DNA from: Hyaloscypha bicolor E
Lineage: Eukaryota > Ascomycota > Leotiomycetes > Helotiales > Hyaloscyphaceae
DNA length: 64,000 bases
Direction: 5' to 3'
NCBI RefSeq assembly: GCF_002865645.1
Contig: NW_020194546.1
Span: 310,001 to 374,000 of the forward strand
Below the pieces are notes generated by a model, which saw only the letters and a list, made by a program, of their open reading frames with translations, was not told where the DNA came from and did no database searches. Made by a program: the position numbers and the translations under genes. Positions 47,315-58,107 of this stretch are shown here, in pieces. Numbering within the stretch: position 1 is the stretch's first letter; the number at the start of each line of letters is the position of its first letter.

Positions 47315-48361
47315 ATGTCAGAACTTCCAGTTCGCATTCATCAAAAAGGCAAACCATGGCCAAGATATTTCCTCGTCCGTACTACCGGCGAAGTGGTCCC
47401 GCTCGTTGCAGTGGACGAACTGCCTCCCAACATTGAACTTGTCGGCGTTCCACGCTCTCTTGACTTGGAAGAAACAATTGGCATGCTCAACCTCGGACTC
47501 CAAAGAAGCAACGGTGGCTTCTACCAGATTCTTCCGGAACACGACGGCAAGACTAAGACCAATGAAGCAATTGGTAAAGCCGAGTAAGTAAGCCAAGAAA
47601 CCCTTGAAGAAACTCTTGAAGAAACCCAATAACATATCTCTTCCAGCAAACGTTCTGACATTTCAAGTCAACCCTCGCCTCCACCAAAATCACCCCAAGG
47701 CTTCACCACTACAGCCAGCTCTCACTCTCCAAAGGCTACACCCACTGCTCCCTCTCGCCCAACGGCCAGCTTCACATCCTCACAAGCAGCAACCCAACTC
47801 TGCCGTCACTGGTGCGCACACGGCATCTGTAAATGGGGCCAACAGTGTCGTTACCGCCATATTATGCCCATGACTGTCCACGGCCTGCAAGAGGTTGGCT
47901 TATCCGACTGGCCAATCTGGTTTAGAAAGGAGAATCCGGGCTTCTTCGTCAGTGATGCGAGAGGTGGGGGGGTACCCGGTCGCATTGGGAGATCTAGGCG
48001 GGTTCTTGGAGGTGGTGCGGGAGGAGTGGGTGCGTGTTGTGGTTCGTTGCGGCCTGTGAATGGCGTAATAAGTGAGAGGTTGAGGCGAGGTGGCAGAGTT
48101 ACTGTCAGGGAGAGAGACAGCGGTAGGGTTTTGAAGAGCGAGGAGTTAGGAGAGCAGATCATTGCTCGGCTGAGGGGGATGTCGAAGGAGGGGAAGGTGG
48201 TTGGCGAGAAAGCTGTGGTTGGTCACGGTGGAACTGCTAAAATTGAGAGAGCTGCCGCAAGAGATACGAAGAACTGGGAGGATGAGAGTGAAGAGGATGG
48301 CGAGACTGATGGCGAAGAGGAGGCTAAGCCAGCGGTCCATCGAAAGCTAGTGGATGTTTAG
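47315..48361 (+). CDS. CCCH zinc-finger protein of unknown role
   Basis: Exons 47315-47583 and 47647-48361 (intron 63 bp) give 327 residues. The N-terminal part (PWPRYFLVRTTGEVVPLVAV, LPPNIELVGVPRSLDLEET) looks like a small conserved fungal domain. After a Ser/Pro-rich linker there is one CCCH finger C-x8-C-x5-C-x3-H at Cys142, Cys151, Cys157 and His161 (within LCRHWCAHGICKWGQQCRYR), followed by IMPMTVHGLQEVGLSDWPIW. The second half is Gly/Arg-rich, then acidic (ESEEDGETDGEEEAKP). Single CCCH fingers usually bind RNA, so a role in RNA handling is inference. The first ATG giving MSELPVRIHQKGKPW fits the conserved start. Confidence 0.85.
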
Positions 48362-48798
48362 GTTGTGGATTTGAGGGATGGGTGATTGTTGAATTTTGGC
48401 ACAGTACTTGTGGTTCGGGTGCCTGGCATGTATAATTCAGCAGATATCTTTGATGGTTTTGAGATCCCATTGCCTTTGGTTTGGACTGCGAGCTGAGCTG
48501 AAAGGAACATTTTGGAGTGGGAGGCAGCTTGCAATGCTAATTCTCTTTTCCGAACAGGAGCAGATCAAGTCGAGAGGAATTTCGTATCAGGCACTAGCCC
48601 GGGGATTGAATATAATGAGTGACCCCGAAAAGGGGTAAATTTCGAATTTGAGTACGGCTTGGCAATTCCAAACCCCGGTGATATTGCAACAGCCATGAAA
48701 GCTCCGCCATCATCTTAGGATACATACAAAGTCTTCAAAGGATGCACCGTCTAACTCCAGTCCGTTGGCCCACCCCCCATCCTGTGTATATTTCCCCA
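48362..48798. other. Convergent intergenic region
   Basis: Between the 3' ends of the CCCH and Iec1-like genes. No gene features. Confidence 0.6.
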
Positions 48799-50003
48799 TT
48801 ACGCCTGGTGTAAAGACGCTAAAACGGCAGCTGCCTCTCGTTGGTCCTCAATAGGCTGACCTTTTATTGGTCTCGGACCCGGCGACATCCCTTCAAAAGA
48901 TGGGGGTGAGAGGACTTTGTTCAAAGCAGCTCGTTCAGCAGCTGCTTTGAGTTCGTCTCCAGTCGGTATCTCTGCTCTGCCTGCCAAAACCTCACTCCTC
49001 CTGACATGCCAGCTGATTTCATTTTTCATTGTTTGGTCCAGCAAAATTTCTTTCTCGAGCCACTCTTTCTTCCGTAGCTCTTCGATCATCTCACATTGCC
49101 GCTTTAAAGAATCTGTTTCTTCTTCCGCCCAATGCAATTGCCTGCGTAATAGTCGCCACAACTCTTTCGGTCCCCTAGCCTCTTCCTCTGCTGTGAACCC
49201 AAGTTCTTCTGAATATGATGAGGTCCAGCCATTAAGGTCGCTGCCATCGACAACACCATTCAGAGGTCCTGCAAAGTGGCCTTCGGCGTGAGGTTGAGGC
49301 GGCTTCATCACGTCCTTTAGCCGTGATGTTTTGTGCAATGCTTGCATAGATTTGGGAATTGGATCTGACGGGCGTAATGCTTCGGTCTCGTGAACAGTTC
49401 GATGATGTTTGGCCAACGCATCAGAGCGCGTAAAGGCACGGTCACATTCTATGAAAGTTAGTAAAGAATATAGGTAGGACTGCAACGAGACATGCCTGGT
49501 AGGGTACAATAGAAGGGTTTCTCTCTTGTATGACTTCTCATATGCGACTTCAAAGCATACGCACTTGCATGCGGCATACCCTTGCGTGTACAATCCGACC
49601 ATTCGCAGGTATATTTCTTGCCCCTTGTCTCAATATGCTCATTATGAATATGGTCAACAAGCTTGTCCATGTCCCCCGTATCTCCTGCGTCGCAGTCTGT
49701 CCAGGAGCATACTGTCACTTGCTCATGTGTATCATCGTCTTCGGGTCGGAGGTTGCTGGGAGAACTGGGCACTTCGCCATCGGTATCAGAGGATATTGCG
49801 ATTGAGGAGAAGGCATCGTCATCGAGATGGTGAGTTGGAGTTGCGCGCATAGATTCCATGGAGGAATCTCCGATCTTTTGTCTCTTTGCTGGAGGCATTG
49901 GAGCTTCAACAGCTATGGCGTCGTGCTCCTCTTCTGCTTCGAAGGCATCAGAGGAAAGGGTGGAAAGAGGAGATCCACCGGGAGAAGAATCAGCCATGGT
50001 CAT
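48799..50003 (-). CDS. C2H2 zinc-finger protein, INO80-complex subunit Iec1-like
   Basis: Minus-strand exons 49496-50003 and 48799-49448 give 385 residues. The N-terminal 100 residues are Ser/Asp-rich. Three zinc-finger units follow: CSWTDC...HIHNEH, CEWSDC...HMRSHT, and FYC-TLPECDRAF...HHRTVH. The third finger is complete only after splicing a 47-bp intron that begins GC, not GT (CAG then GCATGT) and ends TAG. The C-terminal GPKELWRLLRRQLHWAEEE block is the part I associate with fission-yeast Iec1, a chromatin-remodelling subunit. That identity is inferred from pattern memory. The start may be 50003 or 49997 (both ATG). Nuclear location is likely. Confidence 0.8.
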
Positions 50004-50839
50004 GATGTTATTTAAATGATTCACTTCGTTAGCTGTAACGCAGGCCGGAAGCAGTGAATTTTGTTTGAATGTCCTGTCCCTTCGGCTCTATGAAGTTGCT
50101 CGGGAGTTGCCGTCTAGCCCCTGCCTTCATTGGTGAGAAACTTCTTCGCTGATTCAAAGCTTCACCGTCTACATCAATGCGAATACCCTCCCCACAGAAG
50201 CATCACACCTGCTACTAACTTGCCATCATCCGCGAGTTGAGATTTGAACCTCCTAATAGGGTGTCTATCATGCTGCAATATATTTTTAAAAGTCCAATAT
50301 TTGTGAAGTAAGATTACCTCTCAATTTGTACTCGAAGGTGGTGTCTTCTATGGTGATCTACCCAGAGAAATCTTTAAGGATGGATGGCTCTGGCTGATGA
50401 CTTCTCGTATTTGCTACACATTCCGATCTAATTTTCTACTGCAAAATCACGGTGTGATGGTTGACTCCAACGCTGCTAATTTTAAGAAACCAGCTGTCAG
50501 CCGTCGTTGCTAATAATATATTCTGTTGCTTGCTAGATTATGCTGTCTAGATGGATATATGGTGGTTTGTTCAGGCTTGTCCATGAAGAGGGCTGTGTGC
50601 AGCGAATAGTGTCTCAATAGTTGCTGTTAGTTTCCCTCTTCTTATTCTTCTTTTAATCTTCCAAATCGCGCAAAAGATGAAATATCAAGAGAGTTCTGCA
50701 AATTGGAACCAGCTCGCTGGGCATGTCGACTTCTCAAACACGTTACACATTCTCTGAACACATGTTGCGCAACTCTACTTCGAATTATCTTGGAATTTTC
50801 TGTCCTCGACTGTTGCTGATCCTCGAGAGAAATAGATTC
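50004..50839. other. Intergenic between Iec1-like and aldo/keto reductase genes
   Basis: About 840 bp with the Iec1-like promoter; nothing gene-like on either strand. Confidence 0.55.
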
Positions 50840-52129
50840 TCATCCCTCCATATGTGACTTCGCCGGACCACCATACCTGTCGCCCTTTACCTCGAATTTC
50901 TTCAGTATCGAATCGATCTCGACAAGCTCATCATTGCTCAACGTGATCTCCTTCGCATTCTCGAGAACACGCTCCTCTTTCGTTGCACCAGGGATTGGGA
51001 TAATCTCAGGGTAACTGCGATCCTTCTTCGAAAGTTGCTTGGCCCAATTGATGGCCAATTGCGCAGGAGTGCAATTCTTTTGTTTTGCAGTTTTCTCAAG
51101 CTCCGAGACAAGCTCTAAGTTATGGTTGAAGTTCTCCTTGTTGAATCTCGGCAACATTCTCCGAAGATCACCTTCTGGGATGTCATCTGGTTTTTTGATC
51201 TCCCCTGTCAACATACCTCGTCCAATAGGTGAGTACCTATTTCCTGTCAGTTATCGGGGAGGGCTTTAGATAGCTTGACCTACGCAACAATAGGGATGTT
51301 ATGCTCAGCAGCTGCCTTCGCAACACCATTATTTAAAATATCCAAAGCCCACAGTGAAAGTTCCACCTCGATAGCCACAATCTTCGTGATCTTGACGGCC
51401 TTCTGAATCGTAGCAGCGCCAACTTCAGATAGAGCGATACCTCCGATCTTGCCAGCCTTGACGTATTCCTCCAGAGCCTTCAGCGTGACCTCAAGTGGGA
51501 CGTTTTTGTCGACTCTCGCTGGTTCGAAGATGTCAATGCTTTTCTTGCCGTCCAAGATCTTCAGAGAATTCTCCACAGAACGCTTCACGTTCTCTGGGCT
51601 GTGCTCAAAACCGTCAGCTAGCTCATATCCTCTCCAACCCAGAAATTTGAGCACTCGTGACTCAGCATTGTCATATAATAAGCAGTTTGAGAGAAATTAT
51701 TGGTTACCTTCCATCCGGGTGCATATTCATGAGGACGCCTTTGACTGAGAGAACGACTTTATCCGCATCTTCTGGATACTTGGTGAAATACTTGTTCAGC
51801 AGATGGAGAGAGTTGTACGATTCGGTTCCATAGAACTCGCCGGCGTTCCAGAAGTTACACCCTGCAGCAAGGGAAGCCCTCATGGCCTTGAAGGCTTGCT
51901 CTTCTGGTGCAGGAGTCGGTCTCCATGTGAGCCCCCTAGATCCCAAATCAGTATTTTCTTGAATATGGAGATCGGAGTTAAGGTGGTGTCGGGTGGGCTA
52001 AGTGAGTACCCAGAATACAGCTCGGAAGGAAGATGTTGGAGACATGTGGTGTGAACAATAGAGCTGGGAATAATCTCACATCAGACCGTAGCCAATTGGC
52101 CCAATCTCTTTTCCCATGAGTTGAGGCAT
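50840..52129 (-). CDS. Aldo/keto reductase, pyridoxal reductase type (Plr1-like)
   Basis: NADPH-dependent reductase; the closest known relatives reduce pyridoxal to pyridoxine. Minus-strand exons: 52080-52129, 51708-51935, 51284-51598, 50840-51236, coding 329 residues. The first exon supplies MPQLMGKEIGPIGYGL, and splicing joins it to MGLTWRPTPAPEEQAF. It would be missed without the 144-bp first intron. Catalytic features: Tyr in FWNAGEFYG, Lys in VVLSVKG, the ARVD segment, NADPH-binding YSPIGRGMLTG and IIPIPGATKEERV. It ends in GGPAKSHMEG. Introns two and three are 109 and 47 bp. Substrate specificity is by homology only; other AKR8-like enzymes are possible. Confidence 0.87.
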
Positions 52130-52344
52130 GTTTTGATGTGGTGTTGGTGTTGTGTGGTTGTTGACAAAGATGGGGAAACTGTGCGACAAACAGCCTTGCT
52201 TGTGATAGGCAGAGGGGTCTGAATTGGGAAAAATTAATGTGCAACCCTCTTCTTATATTTGAGACTCGGCGTGAAGAAACTTGTGGCGCTGTGTTTCCTG
52301 CGGATTTAAGCGTCTGAAGTCCGGTCCGATTAATCGATGAGGGT

Positions 52345-52354
52345 AATTCAAAGT
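52345..52354. repeat. Left 10-bp direct repeat flanking the MITE
   Basis: AATTCAAAGT, identical to 52639-52648; probable target-site duplication. Confidence 0.8.
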
Positions 52355-52638
52355 AGGGATGCACGATTTATAATTATTGCAATTATATAATAATCAAGTC
52401 GCCAATATTATAATGCATAAAATACTGCATAAAAGAGCGTATAAATCGTGCATAATTCGGCACGAGGGAAAGGGTAAATCAGTGATTTGATTATTGGAGA
52501 GGAGCACGAAACCGCGCTAGTCAAATGGAGGCTTCTGATTGGCTATGTCTCATATGCAAGATAATATCACCTTCAATTCGGAGTGATTATTTTACGATAT
52601 TACGTATTCAAGTCCTAAATTACAATTTTAGCATCCCT
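52355..52638. mobile_element. 284-bp MITE-like element
   Basis: Ends AGGGATGC at 52355 and its inverse GCATCCCT at 52638, with weaker similarity reaching about 20 bases inward. It is flanked by a perfect 10-bp direct repeat AATTCAAAGT (52345-52354 and 52639-52648). It is AT-rich, non-coding, and contains an internal perfect 12-bp inverted repeat, GCACGATTTATA at 52361-52372 and its complement at 52440-52451. A 9-10-bp target duplication would suit a Mutator-like (MULE) origin, which is inference. It lies 226 bp upstream of the aldo/keto reductase start codon. Confidence 0.75.
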
Positions 52639-52648
52639 AATTCAAAGT
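52639..52648. repeat. Right 10-bp direct repeat flanking the MITE
   Basis: AATTCAAAGT, matching 52345-52354. Confidence 0.8.
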
Positions 52649-53031
52649 TGACTAACAGACAGTAACGTAATGACTCAGGTGGGGCTGACCCGTGACACAA
52701 GTACCTCCCTTATTGATAAGCAAGTCCTTGGAGAGCAACCCAGAATCCCCGTTCTTCCCATACCCAGCCAAGAGGGGAAGGGATAAACCAACTTCTCAAG
52801 TCTTTCGTAGCCTCATTGCCCCACGTATACTTCACTGAAATCCCGGACATGCATCGAATCTACAATCGTGCCTGTTTAGCCTCGAGACTTCACAGCATTA
52901 GGAAACCAGCCTAGAACAGAACAGCATTTTGAAACTTTTGAGCTCTTCGCAAGGGCCGTTAAATTCTGGGATATGTTGTACAATAGAAAGATTTCGATGT
53001 TTCATTGGTGTTCGACCACACACAGTGGGCT
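52649..53031. other. Intergenic
   Basis: Between the MITE and the 3' end of the membrane protein gene. Nothing recognised. Confidence 0.5.
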
Positions 53032-53747
53032 TCAACCCCCCTTCCTCAATTCCTTCTTCTTCGCAGAGGCAGATTCCTGGTTATTGAAAGGGAAACCACT
53101 CGTCCTTTTATCAGCCCCTGTCTTCCTGCTAATGTGTCCCTGACTGCTTGCAAACAGTAAAACCCAAAGGCCAATTGAAGCCAAGAGACCAGATCCAAGA
53201 GCACCGAGAGCAAAGGCACTTTGCCCGGTTTTGCTATAGTTTCCATAGCAGTAGAATCCCATAGCTGTGTGGTAGATGAAGCTGATTGTCAAGGTAGGTA
53301 CGGCGTAGGGTGCTTTCGGGCTCTCTTCATCGGTTGTTGCATTCAGGGAAGAAGTCAGAGGTACTGATCCAGATAACAACACCACCAGTACTCCAACGGC
53401 TAGCATTGTTATGCCTAGGGATCGCGAGAAATATTCCTCGAGATCTATGTCTAGTTAGCCAGAAGTTAGATCAGGGCTAGCTGACACACTTACCGCTGGG
53501 ATCTCTCACTTCAGGATTCAGGAGTGCCTGTTGAGAGTGATTAGTTTGACATTTTGATACGAGAGATTGTTGGAACCGACCAGAATAATGGTGGGAGATA
53601 CAATCAATGGGCTTGCCTGTAAGGCGAGCCAACCTGCTGTTCCGTACGTCTATCAAAGGGTTAGGTTGTTGAAAATAGGGAATAGCTCAGTTGGCTGGAT
53701 CTTTGGGAAGGCAGGATATTCCTTACATATGCATAAAAGACGTCCAT
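53032..53747 (-). CDS. Small conserved fungal membrane protein
   Basis: Minus-strand exons: 53727-53747, 53581-53649, 53494-53527, 53032-53450 (introns 77, 53, 43 bp), giving 180 residues. The first exon encodes only MDVFYAY. Hydrophobic helices are visible at about residues 8-30 (WLALQASPLIVSPTIILAL), 50-70 (LGITMLAVGVLVVLLSG), 90-110 (VPTLTISFIYHTAMGFYCYG) and 118-140 (FALGALGSGLLASIGLWVLL), so four membrane spans are likely. A conserved-looking NPEVRDPSDIDLEEYFSRSL lies between the first two. The C-terminal tail is basic (KKKELRKGG). I know similar uncharacterised proteins in filamentous fungi but no function. Confidence 0.8.
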
Positions 53748-54166
53748 GACTGTGTCAAAGTGTTGGAACCGCAAGGTGGCTTTCGTTTCTTTTGTTGTGA
53801 GTTTTGTGTGAGACAATGGTCAGAAGCTGAAGATGTCCATAGGTAAACAACTTCAACAAAGTTTATATTCGAGAGCTAAATACGTCATTCCCATGCCAGG
53901 CACTTGTCAGTGATCTGTTCGGGCCACCGTAGTGCGGGGCCTTCTCCTCGTATCCCTGCAATTGCCACAAAGTTGTGGATCTGCGTTGAGCGGAATCGGC
54001 TCTGATTATAAACAAATTTCCTCGCGATCGCTTTGAACCTCGACATCTCCCAGGACTGCACATAGGACAACATTCGGAATAAGTCTGCTCGACACGCTGT
54101 TCTGCATACTGGTCAGGACCACGACACAAAGATTCAGCGGCGCGTTCAGCGTTCGCAGGAGTGACA
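53748..54166. promoter_or_regulatory. Divergent promoter region of membrane protein and nar1
   Basis: 419 bp between two divergent start codons; a minus-strand frame over 53863-54258 is a chance overlap. No sharp promoter motif could be assigned. Confidence 0.5.
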
Positions 54167-55970
54167 ATGTCGGCCATTCTTTCTGCAGATGACCTGAATG
54201 ACTTTATTTCCCCAGGTGTTGCATGCATCAAACCAGTCGAGACTTTACCTGCCGCCAAGCCTATGAATGAGAGTGTAAGCTTTACCTCCTGTGCTACTGA
54301 ACATGTCTGACTTCTTCAACCAGAACGAGTACGAAGTGAGCTTCAACACTGAAGCCCCTCCTACGGACCTCCCACCTGCCCAAATCTCCCTCACAGATTG
54401 TCTAGCATGTTCAGGCTGTGTCACATCCGCAGAAGCTGTCCTCGTATCTATGCAATCACACGCCGAAGTGCTCCAAGAACTCGACTCGGGCCCTGCTCTT
54501 CGACTACGAGACAACACGACTGGGGCTGGTATTGGAATAGAGAATCTCGAGAGCGGAGGCCGAATATACGTCGCGAGTGTTAGTCCGCAGTCAAGAGCGA
54601 GTATCGCTGCTACATTCGGAGTTACTGAGCGGGAGGCTGGTTTCATGATCGAGCAATTATTAAGTGGCCCGAAAGGGATCAAAAGTAGAGCAGTCTACAG
54701 AAACGGCTTTCAATGGGTCGTAGATACGAACGTTGCCAGGGAGGCATGCCTGGTGCTTGGAGCCGACGAAGTAATGGTTTCGCTGTTAGCTAGAGAGGGC
54801 AAGTCGAATGCGGTCGAAAATGGAGCAGCCAAGAAACAGTCCTCAAAACCGATATTGACCTCATCTTGTCCTGGATGGATATGCTATGCCGAGAAGACGC
54901 ATCCTCACGTCCTGCCACATTTATCACGGTTGAAGTCACCTCAAGCATTGATGGGAACTTTATTAAAGACGACTCTCAGTCGAAAACTTGGAATTTCTCC
55001 GGGTAGGATATGGCATGTCGCCATAATGCCATGCTTTGATAAGAAGCTGGAAGCTAGTCGAGAAGAACTCACAGACGCCGTATGGGAAGGAACTGGTATT
55101 CGAGGTATTCGAGATGTTGATTGCGTGATCACTAGCAAAGAGCTGCTCATGTTGGCAGACTCGAGACGGGTTGACTTCGCCAAACTGCCTCGTACACCAC
55201 TCTCTGCACGAGTGCCATTCCCAGACGCAAAGATAGATTCCTTCCTTTTCCCGCCTCCCCGGCGGCGAAAGAACAACGTCCCGGCCGCTGGGACTTCAGG
55301 GGGAAACCTCTATTATATCCTTCAGTACTTTGCATCCCAACACCAAGGTGCAACTATTCAGACCACCAGAGGCAGGAATGCAGACGTATTAGAATATACT
55401 GTGACATCTGGAGAAGGCGAGACTTTGTTCAAGGCGGCCCGGTATTACGGATTTCGCAATATCCAGAACCTGGTCCGACGTTTTAAACCAGCCAAGGCTT
55501 CTCGTATGCCCGGTGGTAAGCCTGTTGGGAGCGCCAGGAAATCTGGTGGGAAGCAAATCGGACCGGATTTTGCCTACATCGAAGTCATGGCCTGTCCCGG
55601 TGGGTGCACCAACGGGGGTGGTCAGATCAAGGTTGACGATCCGGTGATTACCGGCCGCGAGACCAGCGCTGTCAAGCCAGGGACCCAAGAGCAGAAGGGG
55701 TGGCTAGCTCAAGTTGACGAGGCATACTTTTCCGGAGGAGAGGATACTGGCGAAGAAGCGGCGATCCCGGATGACCGTAACAATGTTGGAGATGGAATTT
55801 CTCCTTCGCATATTAGAGATACCCTAGCTCATTGGGCAGCCACGACGGGCATAGACTTGGAAAGACTGGTATATACCAGCTATCGTGAGGTAGTCAGTGA
55901 TGTGGGGAAAAAAGCCGGTAATACCGAGAGGGTGGTAGAGATCGCTGGGAAGATCGGTGGCGGTTGGTAA
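54167..55970 (+). CDS. nar1: Cytosolic Fe-S cluster assembly factor Nar1 (iron-hydrogenase-like)
   Basis: Component of the cytosolic iron-sulfur assembly machinery that passes clusters from the scaffold to the targeting complex. Exons 54167-54274 and 54324-55970 (intron 49 bp) code 584 residues. N-terminal cluster ligands: Cys20 (PGVACIKP) and Cys62, Cys65, Cys68 (DCLACSGC). Hydrogenase-type ligands: [32 protein letters not shown] and the C-terminal [19 protein letters not shown]. The long loop of about residues 345-370 ([20 protein letters not shown]) is typical of fungal members. All expected Cys residues are present, so it should be functional. It ends 13 bp from the 3' end of the SUZ-domain gene. 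Confidence 0.95.
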
Positions 55971-55983
55971 TCTAGAGCAGAAA

Positions 55984-56808
55984 TCAACTCGCTTTGCCGC
56001 CCCTATTCGCAAACCCAAACCCCTTGCCGCTTCCATCTGGTCCTCTGGGTGTGCGAATGACTTGGTCATCGTCGCGAGGTGTGGTTTGCCCTGACCGTGA
56101 ACCTTCCCCATTCCGCTTTTGAATAGTGACTCCTGGCTTTGGCGTATAGTTGGGTTCAAATAACTCTTTATTGCTGGATTGACTTGCTGGTCGTTGATCC
56201 TGTTGTCGTCCATTACCTCTCCCTCGACCTCTGCTCCGATTTGGCTTGCTCTCTTCTGTTGGCGGAGTAGTGGTTCCAGGAGACGAAGTTCCTGACGGGG
56301 TACCTAGTATCCTTGCGCGAGCTTCGTCATATCTCCTCTGCTTCTCCTCGCGCTCTCGCTGGGCCTTCAATCGAAGTTCTTCCGGACTTGGCTGATCCTT
56401 CTGCTGCTCCCCTTCATCATCTTCGTCTTCCAGTGTCATCTTGGCCAATCCAGTAACTGGGTCGACACGCTGCACTACCTTAGGAGCTGGTTTACGACTG
56501 AGAACTTTAAGGGCAGGTTTGAATTCCGACTTGAGAGGTACATTGTCGCGCGCTGCTAGGAAATGGAAGGTTTCTGGCTCTTCCCTACGAAACTGATTAG
56601 TAAATTATACCTGCAACAGTTGCTAGAGGCACACTTACGCAGATTCCCACAGCTTTCTATTTGTTTCAGCGTGCTTTGCCAGGCGTTCGGCCTTGGATAT
56701 CTTGACCTCCTCGTCTGCCTTTGCAGCGGAAGCTGCAGCATCTGCTTTGTCGGCTTGTGATTCCCAATCGTCGTCCCATGCGTCGGGGACAGCACTTTTC
56801 TTGCTCAT
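55984..56808 (-). CDS. SUZ-domain protein
   Basis: Short, hydrophilic, probably RNA-associated protein. Minus-strand exons 56639-56808 and 55984-56584 (intron 54 bp) give 256 residues. The start reads MSKKSAVPDAWDDDWESQAD, a DAWDDDWE motif common to this small family. The SUZ domain lies around residues 115-155 (SPEELRLKAQREREEKQRRY, EARARILG), followed by a Gly/Arg-rich GRGRGNGR patch and a C-terminal GKGFGFANRGGKAS. SUZ domains bind RNA in other proteins; the role here is inference. It diverges from the small gene at 57039. Confidence 0.85.
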
Positions 56809-57038
56809 TCTGCGAAGTACGTTTTGGAGAGTTGTAAGTGGAAGGTGGAAGGAGGGGTGACGGCTTTTGGTGATGGAGAAGCGAACTTCGGCTGTCGAAG
56901 TCGAACCGTGGGGTTCATGCAGCCCTGACAGGCACGCTCATGCACAGAACATCTCGAAATCAACAGAAGTTTGACTTCAACAACTTCTCAAATCCAAACC
57001 AAGAATCTACCACAGTGAGCACAAAACTACATTGAGAG

Positions 57039-57472
57039 ATGTCCTGTAAGCCGAGGACTGCTTCTTGCCCCGCAGAAGAATCACACATCATCGCTAACAA
57101 ATGGTCCAGCGTCAAAGCAAGCCTCCGAGCCACAGGCAGCAGAGAACTCAGATCAAGACATGATGGAGATACCCGATTCTCCCCCTGAGCAACATATCAT
57201 GTTCTCGCCGACAAATATCTCCCAAGCACAAGGCTCCCAGCAAGCAGCAAACCCCGCTCGCACCAACGGCGACAATAGTGCTAAGGTTAACTTTGGCGCT
57301 CCTGGATCCAGCTGGCAAACCAAGAAGTTCAACGACGAGTACGAGAGAGCTGAGAGCCAGCTTCTAGATCGTAACTGGGACCATAGTGAGTGCAATTCTA
57401 TCCGGTTGAGGTGGGAAGACTACTAATAGCAGCATAGCAAAATATGGCGATCCTCTGATTCAGGGACCGTGA
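57039..57472 (+). CDS. Small conserved fungal protein, unknown function
   Basis: Exons 57039-57045, 57110-57385 and 57438-57472 give 105 residues. The first exon is only 7 nt (ATG TCC T), joined to a Ser/Gln-rich segment (EPQAAENSDQDMMEIPDSPP). The conserved-looking end is FGAPGSSWQTKKFNDEYERA followed, after a 52-bp intron, by HTKYGDPLIQGP. The model is supported because every junction is GT-AG, the phases agree, and the last intron contains a CTAAT-type branch site shortly before its acceptor. There are no membrane segments. I cannot name a function. Confidence 0.65.
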
Positions 57473-58107
57473 TCTGGGATTCAAAGCAGAAATTTGGCAT
57501 GAGGGCATGAAAAATGATTATGCTACGACGTATGGGAGTTAAGAGGCATACAGATGGAATTTGGCTGTTTTCTGGCGCAATAATGGTATACAACAGGCCT
57601 TCATGATGTCCATGTTCGAACGACAGCACCTTACTTAACCAACGCCTACGAGGTCTGCGAAGAACAAAAGGACTTCTGTCAGAAAGATATTGCTTCTGGG
57701 GATCAAACGAATGATCTGGGAGGGTGCTCTCTCAATATCTCTGTCACAACGAGGATACAAGAAAATACCTGGGTCCGGAACTCTCAATATGCAGCCAACG
57801 ATAGGGTTGATTATTTCCTAGAACTATCATTCGTTCATCGGCGCTTTTTTTATTCCGTCATCCGATTGAAAAGCATATTCCGAAAGTTCGGAGCCTTCAT
57901 TTTCTCGGGACCTGACCGGGACCGACGAATGCAGGGGCTTTAGGCATTCCAACACTAACACAGTTCGAGGGTTCATGATTTGCTGTATTCAATTATTATA
58001 CCTGGCTTTCAAGCCATTTCGCCAAGGCCACACGTAATACGCGTAAGGTCATCTCAAAGGTTTCTATATACTTGTGGCGAGGACTCTACTTCTTTTCGTC
58101 CATAGTT
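57473..58107. other. Intergenic
   Basis: About 630 bp with the 3' end of the small gene and the promoter of the hemerythrin-domain gene. Nothing else seen. Confidence 0.55.
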
